In this document: positions 10,569-19,950 of the stretch, in pieces
Layout of the letters: every line of letters starts with the position of its first letter
Position numbering within the stretch: the first letter of the stretch is position 1
From: Inhella proteolytica
Lineage (GTDB): Bacteria > Pseudomonadota > Gammaproteobacteria > Burkholderiales > Burkholderiaceae_C
Reading direction: 5' to 3'
NCBI RefSeq assembly: GCF_016093275.1
Contig: NZ_JAEDAK010000002.1
Span: 372,001-436,000 of the forward strand
DNA length: 64,000 bases
Position numbers and translations under genes: made by a program
The notes under the pieces: generated by a model
The model's database searches: none
What the model was told of the DNA's origin: nothing
What the model saw: only the letters and a program-made list of their open reading frames with translations

Positions 10569-11585
10569 TCAAAGCTTCGAAGGGTCGAAGCCGGTTTCCT
10601 TGTAGACAGCATTCAGGGTTTCCTGGCCGATGCGCGAGGCCATCTCCTGGTGCACCTTGACCAGCGCCTTCTTCATCGCCTGACGCTCGGCCACGCTGAG
10701 CGCGTGCACCTGGCTCTTGCCGCTGGCCTTGACCTTCTCCAGCGCGGCGTCGTTCTCTTCCTTGGCGATGCGGTTGGCGTAGGCCGTGCTCTCGGTCATC
10801 GCCTGCTCCAGCTTGCCGCGCACATCGGCCGGCAGGCCGTCCCAGAACTTCTTGTTGGTGATCACCGCATAGCCCAGGTAGCCGTGGTCGCTCAGCGTCA
10901 CATGCTTCTGCACCTCGTGCATCTTCTGGGTGTAGAGGTTGCTGTGCGGGTTCTCGGTGCCGTCCACCACGCCGGTCTGCAGCGCCTGGTAGACCTCGGA
11001 GAAGGCCATCACCTGCGGCAGGGCGCCCAGGGCGCGCATCTGCGATTCCAGCACCTTGCTGGATTGGATGCGCAGCTTCTGGCCCTTGAAGTCATCCAGG
11101 CTCTTGAGCGGCTTGTTGGCGCTGAAGGACTTGAAACCGTTGTCCCAGAACGCCAGGCCCTTGATGCCGCGGCCCTCCAGCTTGCCCAGCAGCATCTTGC
11201 CCACCGGGCCCTGGGTGACTTTGTGCAGCTCCTCGTAGTTGTCAAAGATGAAGGGCAGGTCGAAGACCTCAAACTCCTTCGCGCCGAGCGGCCCGAACTT
11301 GGCGAGCGAGGGCGCGAGCATCTGCACGGCGCCGAGCTGCAGCGCCTCCATCTCTTCCTTGTCCTTGTAGAGCGTGCTGTTGGCGTACACCTCGACCTTG
11401 ACCTTGCCGCCCGTCAGCTCGGCCGCGCGCTTGGCGAAGAAGTCGGCCGCCTTGCCCTTGGGCGTGTCGTTCGCCACCACATGGCTGAACTTGATGACGA
11501 TCGGGGCTTGGGCCCAGCTCAGTCCGGCCGCCAGCAGGGCGGTGCTGAGGATGGCCAGGCGGCGGGTGCGGGCGAACAGGCTCAT
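10569..11585 (-). CDS. dctP: TRAP transporter substrate-binding protein DctP
   Basis: Periplasmic solute receptor of 338 residues. A Sec signal peptide ends around SWA-QA (residue ~25). Mature features of the DctP family are present: IKFSHVVANDTPKGKAADFF, YANSTLYKDKEEMEALQLG and the ligand-region segment SFSANKPL...DDFKGQKLRIQ, which contains a conserved arginine for carboxylate binding. C4-dicarboxylates are likely substrates because the cognate DctS/DctR-like system is divergently encoded, but other carboxylates are possible. The ATG at 11585 was chosen because it starts the signal peptide; the open frame extends much further upstream without coding features. Confidence 0.95.
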   Translation of the reverse strand: MSLFARTRRLAILSTALLAAGLSWAQAPIVIKFSHVVANDTPKGKAADFFAKRAAELTGGKVKVEVYANSTLYKDKEEMEALQLGAVQMLAPSLAKFGPLGAKEFEVFDLPFIFDNYEELHKVTQGPVGKMLLGKLEGRGIKGLAFWDNGFKSFSANKPLKSLDDFKGQKLRIQSSKVLESQMRALGALPQVMAFSEVYQALQTGVVDGTENPHSNLYTQKMHEVQKHVTLSDHGYLGYAVITNKKFWDGLPADVRGKLEQAMTESTAYANRIAKEENDAALEKVKASGKSQVHALSVAERQAMKKALVKVHQEMASRIGQETLNAVYKETGFDPSKL

Positions 11586-11620
11586 GACGGTCTCCGTGGA
11601 TGGAATGGGGTGACGGCGAT

Positions 11621-11663
11621 TGTGGAAATTCGGACGCCGCCGCGTCAGTTGTGGACTTCCACA
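11621..11663. promoter_or_regulatory. candidate DctR operator in divergent dctP-dctS region
   Basis: Within the 130-base divergent region is a palindrome TGTGGACTTCCACA (11650-11663), six-base arms with a two-base centre. A second half-match, TGTGGAAATT, lies at 11621-11630, 29 bases away in the same orientation. The location between dctP and its two-component genes suggests binding by the DctR-like regulator. This is inference from position and symmetry only. Confidence 0.5.
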
Positions 11664-11715
11664 TTTCTGCCGCCGCCGTGCCCTTGCGGCCACTGGCCCT
11701 GCGTAGAGTGGCGCC

Positions 11716-13566
11716 ATGCCCGCCCTGCCCCGTCTGCTGCTTCGCCTGCTGCGCCGCGGCCTGTGGGCCCTGCCGGCTCTGCTGGCCCTGGTGTTCGTGG
11801 CCGCCGTGCTGGCCTGGGCGCTGGCGGACGAAGCCGCCGAGCGCGAGCGCGAGCGCCAGACCCTGATTGCCGACGCGCTGAGTGCCGCCACGCCGCTGCG
11901 CGCCCAGCTGGCGCTGGAGCGCGCCGCGCTGCGCAACCTGGCCGCCACGCTGCGCGAGCGCCCCGACGCCCTGCTGGGCGCCCAGCCCGAGGTCGAGGCC
12001 GGCCTGCAGGGCCTGTGGACCGGCATCACCTGGCTGGACGGCGACAACCGCGTCAAGGAGCAGCTGCCGCTGCAGCCGCGCCGCAATGAAGGCCTGAGCC
12101 TGCACCTGCAGCAGCCCCTGCCGCAGGGCAGCCTGGTGTTGCGCTACAGCCCCGCCCAGCTGCTCAAGCAGGCCCTGCCCTGGTGGCTGGCGCGCCGCTA
12201 CGACGTGCAGATCATTGACGGCAACGAGCAGGTCATCGCAGCCCTGACGCACGCGCCGGTGCGCATGGAGGCCGACACCCGCCCCAGCTACCGCGTGGCC
12301 CTGGACGACAGCGCGCCCGACGCCAGCCTGGAACTGATCCTGCGCGAGCCGAGTCCGGCCGGCCTGCGCCCGCTGGTGGGCGTGCTGATCGCCGGTTTCA
12401 TCCCCCTCAGCATGGCCGCGAGCTGGGGCCTGCGCCGCCAGATGCAGCGCGTGCAACGCGCCGAAGCGCGCTGGCGCGCCGAAGCCGCCTGGCGTGCCGC
12501 GGTGGAGAACAGTGCCCTGGTGGGCCTGCGCGCCCGTGATGCCGGCGGCCGCCTGCTTTCCGTCAACCGCACCTTCTGCGAGCTGGTGGGCTTCAGCGAG
12601 GCCGAGCTGGTGGGCCGCGCGCCGCCCATGCCCTACTGGCCGCCCGACGCCATCCAGGAGGTGATGCAGCGCAGCGAGCGCAGCCTGGCCGGCCAGGCGC
12701 CGCGCGAAGGCTACGAGGCGCGCTGGCGCCACCGCAGTGGCCGCGAGCTCGATGTGCTGGTGTTCGAGTCGCCGCTGGTGGATGCGGCCGGCCAGCAGAT
12801 CGGCTGGCTGGGCACCATCCTCGACATCACCGAGCGCAAGCGTCTGGCCGAGCGCGAAGCGCGGCAGGTCGAGGCCCAGGCCCAGGCTGCGCGCCTGACC
12901 ATGCTGGGCGAGGTGGCCTCCACGCTGGCGCATGAACTGAACCAGCCGCTCACGGCGATTGCCAGCTACAACGCCGGCGTGCTCAATTCCCTGCAGCGCC
13001 TGGGCGTGGCGGACGCACCGGTGCTGGGCGCGCTGCAGCGCCTGGGCGAGCAGGCCGCGCAGGCCGGACGCGTGGTGCAGCGCATCCGCCAGTTCCTGAC
13101 CCGCCACGAGCCGCAGCTGGAACCCTGCGCGCTGAACCCGGTGCTCGAATCGGCCCTGGCCCTGCTGGCCAAGGAGTTCCAGCGCCGCGGCATCGAGGTT
13201 GACGTGCAGCTGGACGCCGCCCTGCCCGCCGTGCAGGCCGACGCCGTGCTGATCGAGCAGGTCGCCATCAACCTGCTGCGCAATGCCGCCGACGCCCTGC
13301 TCGATCAGCCCGGCGCGCGCCAGGTCCGGCTCAGCAGCCGGCGCGCCGGGGGCTTCGTCATCGTCGACGTCTGCGACAACGGCCCAGGCCTGGCCGGACG
13401 CGCACCCGAGGCCCTGTTCGCGCCCTTCTACAGCACCAAGCCCGAGGGCATGGGCATGGGCCTGGCGATCTGTCGATCCATCATCGAGGCGCATCATGGC
13501 GTGCTAGACGCCGGCACCGCCACCCTGGGCGGTGCGCGCTTCTCCTTCAGCCTGCCCTGCCCATGA
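11716..13566 (+). CDS. dctS: DctS/DctB-like sensor histidine kinase
   Basis: Membrane sensor kinase of 616 residues. Membrane helix 1 is at ~17-37, with a ~180-residue periplasmic sensing domain and membrane helix 2 at ~218-239. A PAS domain (~255-375) includes the variant ending GTILDITERKRLAE. The HisKA segment is EVASTLAHELNQPLTAI with phospho-acceptor His406. The ATPase domain contains NLLRNAADALL, DNGPGLAG and GMGMGLAICRSI. It is divergent from the TRAP operon and overlaps the regulator gene by four bases, as in DctS-DctR systems for dicarboxylate uptake. TAGAGT at 11704-11709 is six bases from the ATG with no Shine-Dalgarno sequence, suggesting a leaderless message. Confidence 0.92.
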   Translation: MPALPRLLLRLLRRGLWALPALLALVFVAAVLAWALADEAAERERERQTLIADALSAATPLRAQLALERAALRNLAATLRERPDALLGAQPEVEAGLQGLWTGITWLDGDNRVKEQLPLQPRRNEGLSLHLQQPLPQGSLVLRYSPAQLLKQALPWWLARRYDVQIIDGNEQVIAALTHAPVRMEADTRPSYRVALDDSAPDASLELILREPSPAGLRPLVGVLIAGFIPLSMAASWGLRRQMQRVQRAEARWRAEAAWRAAVENSALVGLRARDAGGRLLSVNRTFCELVGFSEAELVGRAPPMPYWPPDAIQEVMQRSERSLAGQAPREGYEARWRHRSGRELDVLVFESPLVDAAGQQIGWLGTILDITERKRLAEREARQVEAQAQAARLTMLGEVASTLAHELNQPLTAIASYNAGVLNSLQRLGVADAPVLGALQRLGEQAAQAGRVVQRIRQFLTRHEPQLEPCALNPVLESALALLAKEFQRRGIEVDVQLDAALPAVQADAVLIEQVAINLLRNAADALLDQPGARQVRLSSRRAGGFVIVDVCDNGPGLAGRAPEALFAPFYSTKPEGMGMGLAICRSIIEAHHGVLDAGTATLGGARFSFSLPCP

Positions 13567-14174
13567 ACGCCGACGACGCCCTGGTCTATTTGGTGGACGA
13601 CGAAGACGCGGTGCGCGACGCCCTGGCCTTCCTGCTCGGCTCGCGCGGCCTCACGGTGCGCAGCTTTGCCAGCGGCCCCGAGCTGCTGGCCGCACTGGAC
13701 GGCGAACGCACGCCCCCGCTGGGCGTATTCCTGCTCGATGTGCGCATGGAGCCCCTGAGCGGCACCCGGCTGCACGACGAGCTACTGGCGCGCGGCCTGC
13801 ACAACCCGGTGCTGTTCCTGACCGGCCATGGCGACATCCCAATGGTCGTCGCCGCCCTCAAGAAGGGCGCTTTTGACTTCCTGGAGAAGCCCTACAGCGA
13901 CAACGCCCTGGTGGACCGCATCGAGCAGGCGCTGGCCGTGGCCCGCGCGATGCGCAGTGAGGGCTCGCGCTGCGCCGAACGCCAGGCACGCCTGGGCAGC
14001 CTGACGGAACGCGAGCGCGAGGTCATGCAGCGCGTGGCGGCCGGCAAACTGAACAAGGTGATCGCCGACGAGCTGCATGTCTCGGTGCGCACGGTGGAGG
14101 TGCACCGGGCGCGGGTGTTCGCCAAGCTGGGCGTGCGCTCGGCGGCGGAGCTGGCAACGTTGCTGGCGAGCTGA
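13563..14174 (+). CDS. dctR: DctR-like LuxR/FixJ-family response regulator
   Basis: Response regulator of 203 residues with an N-terminal receiver (acidic pocket VDDED, phospho-acceptor Asp59 in VFLLDVRM, conserved Lys in FLEKPY). The C-terminal LuxR-type helix-turn-helix (~140-195) includes LTEREREVMQRVAAGKLNK and VSVRTVEVHRARVFAKLG. It should activate dctPQM when phosphorylated by the adjacent kinase. The four-base overlap with dctS supports one operon. Its 3' half has a degraded second copy at 19951-20217. It ends 35 bases from the convergent giant-protein gene. Confidence 0.93.
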   Translation: MNADDALVYLVDDEDAVRDALAFLLGSRGLTVRSFASGPELLAALDGERTPPLGVFLLDVRMEPLSGTRLHDELLARGLHNPVLFLTGHGDIPMVVAALKKGAFDFLEKPYSDNALVDRIEQALAVARAMRSEGSRCAERQARLGSLTEREREVMQRVAAGKLNKVIADELHVSVRTVEVHRARVFAKLGVRSAAELATLLAS

Positions 14175-14209
14175 GAGCCTCCGATCACATCCCTTGCAGG
14201 GTCCTGAGC

Positions 14210-17200
14210 TCAGGGGCCGACAGGCTCATATTCCAGCCCCTGCTGGAACAATCCGATCAGATTGATCTGGATGGCCGTGAGCTCCAGGAGGCAAGCCTGG
14301 CTCACCAGGGCGGCCGCGCTCTGGGAGCCGGATTCGATCAAGTCGCTGAAGTGCCTCAGTTCCTCCGCCTGCGCAGACCTCCCTACGACGTTGTTGAAGA
14401 CATGGCCAACCAGGGCAGACGCGGAATCACCCCCTGCGAGCTGCTTGAACAGCGGTTGCGCCAGCGCCAAGCGCACCAGTTCCTCCGTACCGAGGCCCTG
14501 GTCGGCCGCCTGAATGGCCAGCCCCATCAGCTCCCGGTTGGTCAAGAAGCTCGGTCCGAAGACAGCGCCAACCACCCGCGCGGCCATGCCCGCCGCACCA
14601 TGCAAGTCCAGCGCGACGGCCAGATCACTGAAGTGAACGCGCTCCACCTGGACGAGCTTCTTGGTGCCATCGCTCGGGTGCCGCACGGTCCAGCTTTGCC
14701 CCACTGCCTGAAGCTGATGTTCGCTGCGCGGCCCGGACAACACCACATGGTCCAGGCCACTTCCGCCGTCGATTTGGTCATTGCCCTTGCCGGGCTCCAC
14801 CCAATCGTCGCCCTCCATGGCGAAGTAGTTGTCCCAGCCCGGGAACCCCGGCATGCGATCGGCGCCGGCCGTGCCCTTGAACTGGTCTTGAACACTCCAT
14901 ACGGTGAGCGTCACCGGGAAGCGGACCTCGGCCCCCATCCCATCCCGTGCACTCAGTTGCAGCACCTGCTGCCCGTTCCAATTGACAGGGGGCTTGTAGG
15001 TCAGGGTGCCAGACGTGGTCAGCGTAGCCTCGCCGTACTCGGCGGGTGCCACCAGGTGATAGCTCAAGGTGTCGCCATCGGGGTCTTTGGCGTAAGCCAC
15101 ACTGCCGCTGAAGCTGGCGTCCTCCATAAGTTCGCGTTGCAGGCCAGAGGCGGTGGGCGCCCCATTCACTGCGCTGACCGAGAAATCTTGACCGGGCGCC
15201 TTGGCCAAGCCAAGCAGGGCATTGCCATCCAGATCGAGCACCGCGCCCGCCGTCAGGCCCAGTTCGTAGCGACCCGGCGTCAGGTCGGCTCCAGGATTGA
15301 CTATCAGCTTGTTGCCGTCGACCGACACTTGGCGGCTGTCCGAGGCAGCAATCGTTCTCAGCTCCCCGGTCGTCAAGTTGCGCAGCTCGATGGCCCCAGA
15401 GCCCGCCTTGATGGGCTCATCAAACAGCAGGGCGAGGTTGGTATTGCGTGCGGCGGGCACAGTCAAGGCGGCCAGATCCAGGGACTTCAGCGCCGGCGGA
15501 CGCTGATCCATTTCGCGCGCGCTCACCTGGTAGCTGCCCAACCCTGTACCGGCTGCCACAGCAATGAAATAGGTGCCCGTGTAAGTGGCCGCATGGCTCA
15601 GCACGCGTGAGCCATCGCTGAGCTGGCTCGTCGTCGCAGCGATAGCCTGCAAGAAGGGATCGACCAAGGACAGAGCGGGTATCGCGTCCCGGCCAAAGCC
15701 GGACGGGGTCAACTGAAAGCTGTACTGGGCCCCAGCCTTGAGTTCCACCTGAAACCAATCGACATCGCGCGCTGCCTCCACCCGGCCGTTGGCCGCTCGC
15801 TCATTCACAAGCACCCTGCCAGACCCTGCTGAGCGGGCAGCGTGGTCGTCGCTGGTTACCGTGGTAAAGCTGAGCGCCGTCCGGTCCTGAACCCCCGCAA
15901 AGCGGTTCCCGCTCGAGTCCGTCACGGCCCCCTCGTCGATCAGCCAGTAGACAGAGGCACCGAGCGGCAGTTCGTCCTTCGGCCTGAGCACCACCTTGCT
16001 GCCCATCCATTCCACCCGCGCCGAATCGCGGGCGTCAAGGGTCTGAAGCAGATTACCTGATTGACCATACAACCTGAAACTGCCCGCACCAGCCCTGATC
16101 GGTTCAGAAAAATCGAACTCGAAACTTGAGTTGCGCGCCAGCTGGGTCGCATTATCCATTGGCCGGCTGCCAACCAGCGTGGGCCCACGCAAATCGGCCT
16201 CATCGAAGACAATCCGGTAGCCCCCAGCACTCCCATTCAAACCTTCCACAATCACAAGGTGGTAATCAGTTTGACTGGCCTTCCAGCGCATCACAATATC
16301 ACCGTTGGCTTCGGCTTGCGCACTGGTCATCTGCTGCAAGAAGTTGGTTCCGAGCTTGAGACTGACCTTGACCGCGCCCAGCGGGTTAGTGCCCGCCCCG
16401 GCGATACGAATTTCATAGCCGTAGCCTGCAACCGGTCTAAAGGAAAATATATCGGTGTCACGCGACCATTCAATTTCCCCCTGCAAGGGCTCACCCAGGT
16501 CCAGCGAGCGGCCCAGGCCATCGTCATCACGGGGGAATGTATCGACGCTCTGAACGTCCATCGCAGATACCTGATAGGCACCACTTGATTGCTTGGTGCC
16601 GGAGACATCCAGGTAATAAGTGCCACTTGCGGGCGCGCGATAGAAAATGTGCGCACTACTCGATTTACCTCCAAAATCGTCATTCTCTGCGATCATGGTG
16701 GAATCTGGACCGCGTAGGCGCAAGATCGGATTGACGGCCTGCGATCCGAAAGTGGATGCCGGGTTCGCCGACAACAAATACTCGATCCCCGCCACCAAGC
16801 TCACCGCGTAGCGGTCGGTGTCCCCAAAGTATTCGATGTCCCCTGCATGCTGCTTGCCTACTTGAAGAGGCGAACTCGCACCCTGCCGCACATCATCGCG
16901 AATCGGCAGGCTGTAGACTCCCAACGAATAATTACCATACTCACCCTGTCGCGCCTGAAGCGCCAGCTTGAACAATCCATCCACCGGCGCTTGAAAATAC
17001 AGGCTTTGCCCGGAAGGGGAAAACTGAAAACCCGGATGAAAGACCTCGCCACTCGGCAGAGACAGCTTCAGCATCACCCCCTTCAAGTCACCGGAACTCG
17101 GCAGGGAAACGTTGAGGCCGTAATTCATTCCAGCCTGAAGGCGAACCTCGAAATAATCGATGTCACCGGGTATCTCAACCCTTCCAGGATTCAGCTGGTC

Positions 17201-18694
17201 TCCAAGTGAAATCAATCCGGGGCGGTCTAGTGGATAGTCGTCCTGCGGCTGCGAGGAAGTCCGTACCGCGCTGATCTGATAGTCCCCAATCCAGGAAGCG
17301 CCCAGCGTAACGAAATGAGTCCCGCTCAGGGCAGCTACAAAACTCAAGACAGTGGACTTGTCAGACTCCGCGCTTTCGAGCTTGGCGATGAGCTTTCCAC
17401 CGGGGTCAATCACCCGCAGATCGGTCTGTGGCGGCCCTTCTGTACCTTTCGGACGCAGGATCAGGGCATAGGTTTCACCTTGAACCAGAGTAATCCGGAA
17501 CTTCTCCTCATCAAGTATGTGGTCCATACGGCCTGATAAGGCATTCCCACCCAGCGCCATCGTGTCAACCTGACCGGGCGGGCGATCATCCCCAAGCTCG
17601 GTCAATTGCATGCGATAGGAGCCCAGGTAGGACTCCGGAGTCTCCCCGGCCAGTCGGACAAAGCCAGGGGTTATATATACAGTCCCGGTCTGCTCGGCCA
17701 CAAACTCCCAGACGGCCGTATTCGTCGTGCGAAAACTATGGGAAGGCAACTGTTTGCCCATTGAATCCTGGGCGAACATTTGCGGATAGGCTGCAGCATC
17801 GGCGGCGACCTTGACCATGACGAATTGATAGTAGTAGCCTGCCTTCAACTCGGCGCGAAACACATCGCGATCACCAAAATAATCCAGCGCACCGGGGATT
17901 ACTCCCTCCGGTGTCAGCAAGGTCGCGAGATCCCGCTCATTTCCATGATCATCCGGCATAGCAGGACCCTTCGGCGTGCGAAAAGTCCAAGTGCTAGTAT
18001 CATTTGCAAAGTCTCGGCCGGCGATGTTTTCAACAAATCCACGTGACAGTTTCAGATCAAACTCCGCATCGGGCCGGATGGCAAAATTCAGTGGCACATA
18101 GACGTTCGAACCCTCCACACGGATGCCATTTGCAAAAGCAGTTGAAATCGTTAGCTTCTGCGGCGCACTTTTGCCGTCGCCGCGCACCTCCAGGGTCAAA
18201 CTCCCAGTACCCAGCAGCACCGGCTCATTGAATCGCAGCAACAGTTCGAGCTGCCCGGATGCGTTTCGCAGCGCTGCTAAGCCTTCGAGCGAAGGGATCA
18301 CACCCGTGTAATTCGGCGCGGCCAGTGTGTAGGCACCGGTCGCCCCATTGGATGCGCTCACGGCGAGGTAGTACTCTCCACTCGTTGGCACTTGGATACT
18401 CGAACCGGAGAATTGGACAGCTGCAGGCTGCAACCCAGCATCCATCAGTTTTACCGACATACCGGGAATCCCAGACCATACGAAGTTGTATACCCTATCC
18501 CTCTGCAGGTACACAGAAACAAGATCGACTTCACCAGAAACGGATAATTCACCTTTAATTGTTCGCGCATCCTCAGTGAGTCTTGGCGGAGAGGTCACTG
18601 TCGATGCGCCCTGTTTCATCGCTTCGGCCCCACCCCAAGAAGCAGGCGTGTTGCCAGCAACAGCAAAGCGATCAAAGTCTTTTTCATTGAACAT
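14210..18694 (-). CDS. giant RTX-like protein with PPC and Ig-like repeats
   Basis: A 1494-residue protein without an N-terminal signal peptide. It contains about seven pre-peptidase-C-like units, each with a G-x-I/V...D-x-D-x-F/Y...AG-x-x-Y pattern (near residues 58, 268, 388, 508, 621, 745 and 975). Three bacterial Ig-like domains carry FNEP, FSEPI and FDEPI motifs (~135, 838, 1065), followed by a cadherin-like domain (~1178-1270, KDPDGDTLSYHL). A short RTX-like stretch (GTAGADR, GKGNDQIDGGSG near 1275-1312) precedes a DUF4214-like end (~1385-1480). This architecture fits type I secretion by a C-terminal signal; no exporter is in the window. The Shine-Dalgarno AGGGAG lies upstream of ATG 18694. 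The N-terminal half is visibly lower in GC (one line near 18481 is 45 percent) than its neighbours. Role likely adhesive or surface-associated. Confidence 0.82.
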   Translation of the reverse strand: MFNEKDFDRFAVAGNTPASWGGAEAMKQGASTVTSPPRLTEDARTIKGELSVSGEVDLVSVYLQRDRVYNFVWSGIPGMSVKLMDAGLQPAAVQFSGSSIQVPTSGEYYLAVSASNGATGAYTLAAPNYTGVIPSLEGLAALRNASGQLELLLRFNEPVLLGTGSLTLEVRGDGKSAPQKLTISTAFANGIRVEGSNVYVPLNFAIRPDAEFDLKLSRGFVENIAGRDFANDTSTWTFRTPKGPAMPDDHGNERDLATLLTPEGVIPGALDYFGDRDVFRAELKAGYYYQFVMVKVAADAAAYPQMFAQDSMGKQLPSHSFRTTNTAVWEFVAEQTGTVYITPGFVRLAGETPESYLGSYRMQLTELGDDRPPGQVDTMALGGNALSGRMDHILDEEKFRITLVQGETYALILRPKGTEGPPQTDLRVIDPGGKLIAKLESAESDKSTVLSFVAALSGTHFVTLGASWIGDYQISAVRTSSQPQDDYPLDRPGLISLGDQLNPGRVEIPGDIDYFEVRLQAGMNYGLNVSLPSSGDLKGVMLKLSLPSGEVFHPGFQFSPSGQSLYFQAPVDGLFKLALQARQGEYGNYSLGVYSLPIRDDVRQGASSPLQVGKQHAGDIEYFGDTDRYAVSLVAGIEYLLSANPASTFGSQAVNPILRLRGPDSTMIAENDDFGGKSSSAHIFYRAPASGTYYLDVSGTKQSSGAYQVSAMDVQSVDTFPRDDDGLGRSLDLGEPLQGEIEWSRDTDIFSFRPVAGYGYEIRIAGAGTNPLGAVKVSLKLGTNFLQQMTSAQAEANGDIVMRWKASQTDYHLVIVEGLNGSAGGYRIVFDEADLRGPTLVGSRPMDNATQLARNSSFEFDFSEPIRAGAGSFRLYGQSGNLLQTLDARDSARVEWMGSKVVLRPKDELPLGASVYWLIDEGAVTDSSGNRFAGVQDRTALSFTTVTSDDHAARSAGSGRVLVNERAANGRVEAARDVDWFQVELKAGAQYSFQLTPSGFGRDAIPALSLVDPFLQAIAATTSQLSDGSRVLSHAATYTGTYFIAVAAGTGLGSYQVSAREMDQRPPALKSLDLAALTVPAARNTNLALLFDEPIKAGSGAIELRNLTTGELRTIAASDSRQVSVDGNKLIVNPGADLTPGRYELGLTAGAVLDLDGNALLGLAKAPGQDFSVSAVNGAPTASGLQRELMEDASFSGSVAYAKDPDGDTLSYHLVAPAEYGEATLTTSGTLTYKPPVNWNGQQVLQLSARDGMGAEVRFPVTLTVWSVQDQFKGTAGADRMPGFPGWDNYFAMEGDDWVEPGKGNDQIDGGSGLDHVVLSGPRSEHQLQAVGQSWTVRHPSDGTKKLVQVERVHFSDLAVALDLHGAAGMAARVVGAVFGPSFLTNRELMGLAIQAADQGLGTEELVRLALAQPLFKQLAGGDSASALVGHVFNNVVGRSAQAEELRHFSDLIESGSQSAAALVSQACLLELTAIQINLIGLFQQGLEYEPVGP

Positions 18695-18722
18695 TTGTTG
18701 AGTCTCCCTATGAATTTATCGT

Positions 18723-19808
18723 TCAACGCAATAGATCAGCGGATTCTTTGTGCAGCGGGGCGCGGTATCGCCAGCGCGCCAGCATTTTCCTGAGCTTAGG
18801 ATGAGCTGCATATTCATCACGCAGTAATCCATTGACGTAAAGGTTTACAGGCCCTGCACTTGTCTGAATATGCGCGCGCAGCAGCCCCTCCTGGACAAAG
18901 CCAAGGTGCAGGGTGTTGGCCTGGGCTTCCAAGTTGTCGGCATACACATGACTGACCAGCTTGGCTAGGCCCAGGCGCTCAAAGCCAAACTGCATGGCTG
19001 CAAGGGTGGCCTGCAGCCCCAACGACAAGTTGCGCGGCACGCCTGGCAGGCCAACCAGGAGCTCGGCGCGCGAGTTGCCGAAATCCATGTCCACCAAGGC
19101 CGCCAGGCCCAGGGGGCGGCCCTGCGGTCCCTGCACCAGCCAATCGCGACGGCGCACCTCATGTGGGGGGCGTTTGGCACGCCAAAGAAAGCGCCGCAAG
19201 TCCGCTGGTTCACTACCCTGGAAGCGGTGATAGCGGCGCATGAAGTCCGCATCGCGAAAACAGTCAGCCAGGAAGGGCAGGTCGCTGGCTTCTGGCAGGC
19301 GCAGGGTCAAGGCTCCCAAATGCACGGGGCGCCACCAGGCAGTCGCCAGATCGTCCCAGACAGCCTGGACGCGAGCGGACCACTTCAGTCCCTCAGCCTT
19401 GGCCAGCGCACAGGCGTGCTGGGCTACGGCCCCAGCCTCTTCCCATCGATCGTGTGCCGTCAGGGCCAGCGCCAGTTTTTCCAGCACGAGACAAGACCTC
19501 GGCGCAAGAGCCCTGAGCGCAAGCGCCACGTCCAAAGCCTCGCGCGCTTCACCCTCATCCAGCAGCGCCTGCGTCAGGTTGACCGCGTACATCAAGTTGT
19601 CAGGCTGGAGCGCGCAAGCACGTCGCCAGTCTGCGAGCGCACTGGTTCCGGCCGCCACGCTTCGATCTTCCAGAGTCCGGAGCAGTGCTCTGGCCGCAAA
19701 CTCGTCGGCAGTGCTCGGCGATTTGCGCGCGAAATAGGTGTTGACGCTTGTCCAGTCGCCCCTGCGAACCCACTCCAGCACAGGCAAACCTGCCGGCTCC
19801 TGGTTCAT
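18723..19808 (-). CDS. TPR-like plus GNAT acetyltransferase
   Basis: A 361-residue cytoplasmic protein. Residues ~30-170 are helical repeats of TPR character (AVNLTQALLDEGEAREALDV, VLEKLALALTAHDRWEEAG). Residues ~180-345 form a GNAT N-acetyltransferase domain: LTLRLPEASDLPFLADCF at its start, a DMDFGNSRAELLVGLPG strand region, and the late YADNLEAQANTLHLGFVQEG typical of RimJ/PseH-like GNATs. It lies 28 bases upstream of the giant RTX-like gene on the same strand, so the two are probably co-transcribed. A role in modifying the giant protein or its cargo is an inference from linkage only. Confidence 0.82.
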   Translation of the reverse strand: MNQEPAGLPVLEWVRRGDWTSVNTYFARKSPSTADEFAARALLRTLEDRSVAAGTSALADWRRACALQPDNLMYAVNLTQALLDEGEAREALDVALALRALAPRSCLVLEKLALALTAHDRWEEAGAVAQHACALAKAEGLKWSARVQAVWDDLATAWWRPVHLGALTLRLPEASDLPFLADCFRDADFMRRYHRFQGSEPADLRRFLWRAKRPPHEVRRRDWLVQGPQGRPLGLAALVDMDFGNSRAELLVGLPGVPRNLSLGLQATLAAMQFGFERLGLAKLVSHVYADNLEAQANTLHLGFVQEGLLRAHIQTSAGPVNLYVNGLLRDEYAAHPKLRKMLARWRYRAPLHKESADLLR

Positions 19809-19950
19809 ATCGCTCCCTCGGATCGTGCAGCCAAGGCCCTCTTTGGGGGCTTGCGCAGCAAAAAGTTGGGCATTCTGCCGCCGCGCCGGGATCTGTTCGC
19901 CAGCTCGCGGAGGCCTCCGCCGTTTGGAATGGGAGCGTGGTTTGCCGAAG

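Noticed and set aside
14210-18694. Type I secretion exporter genes expected beside the RTX-like protein
   Set aside because: None is present; the ABC exporter at 40894-46662 is MacB-type with separate FtsX permeases, not an RTX exporter.
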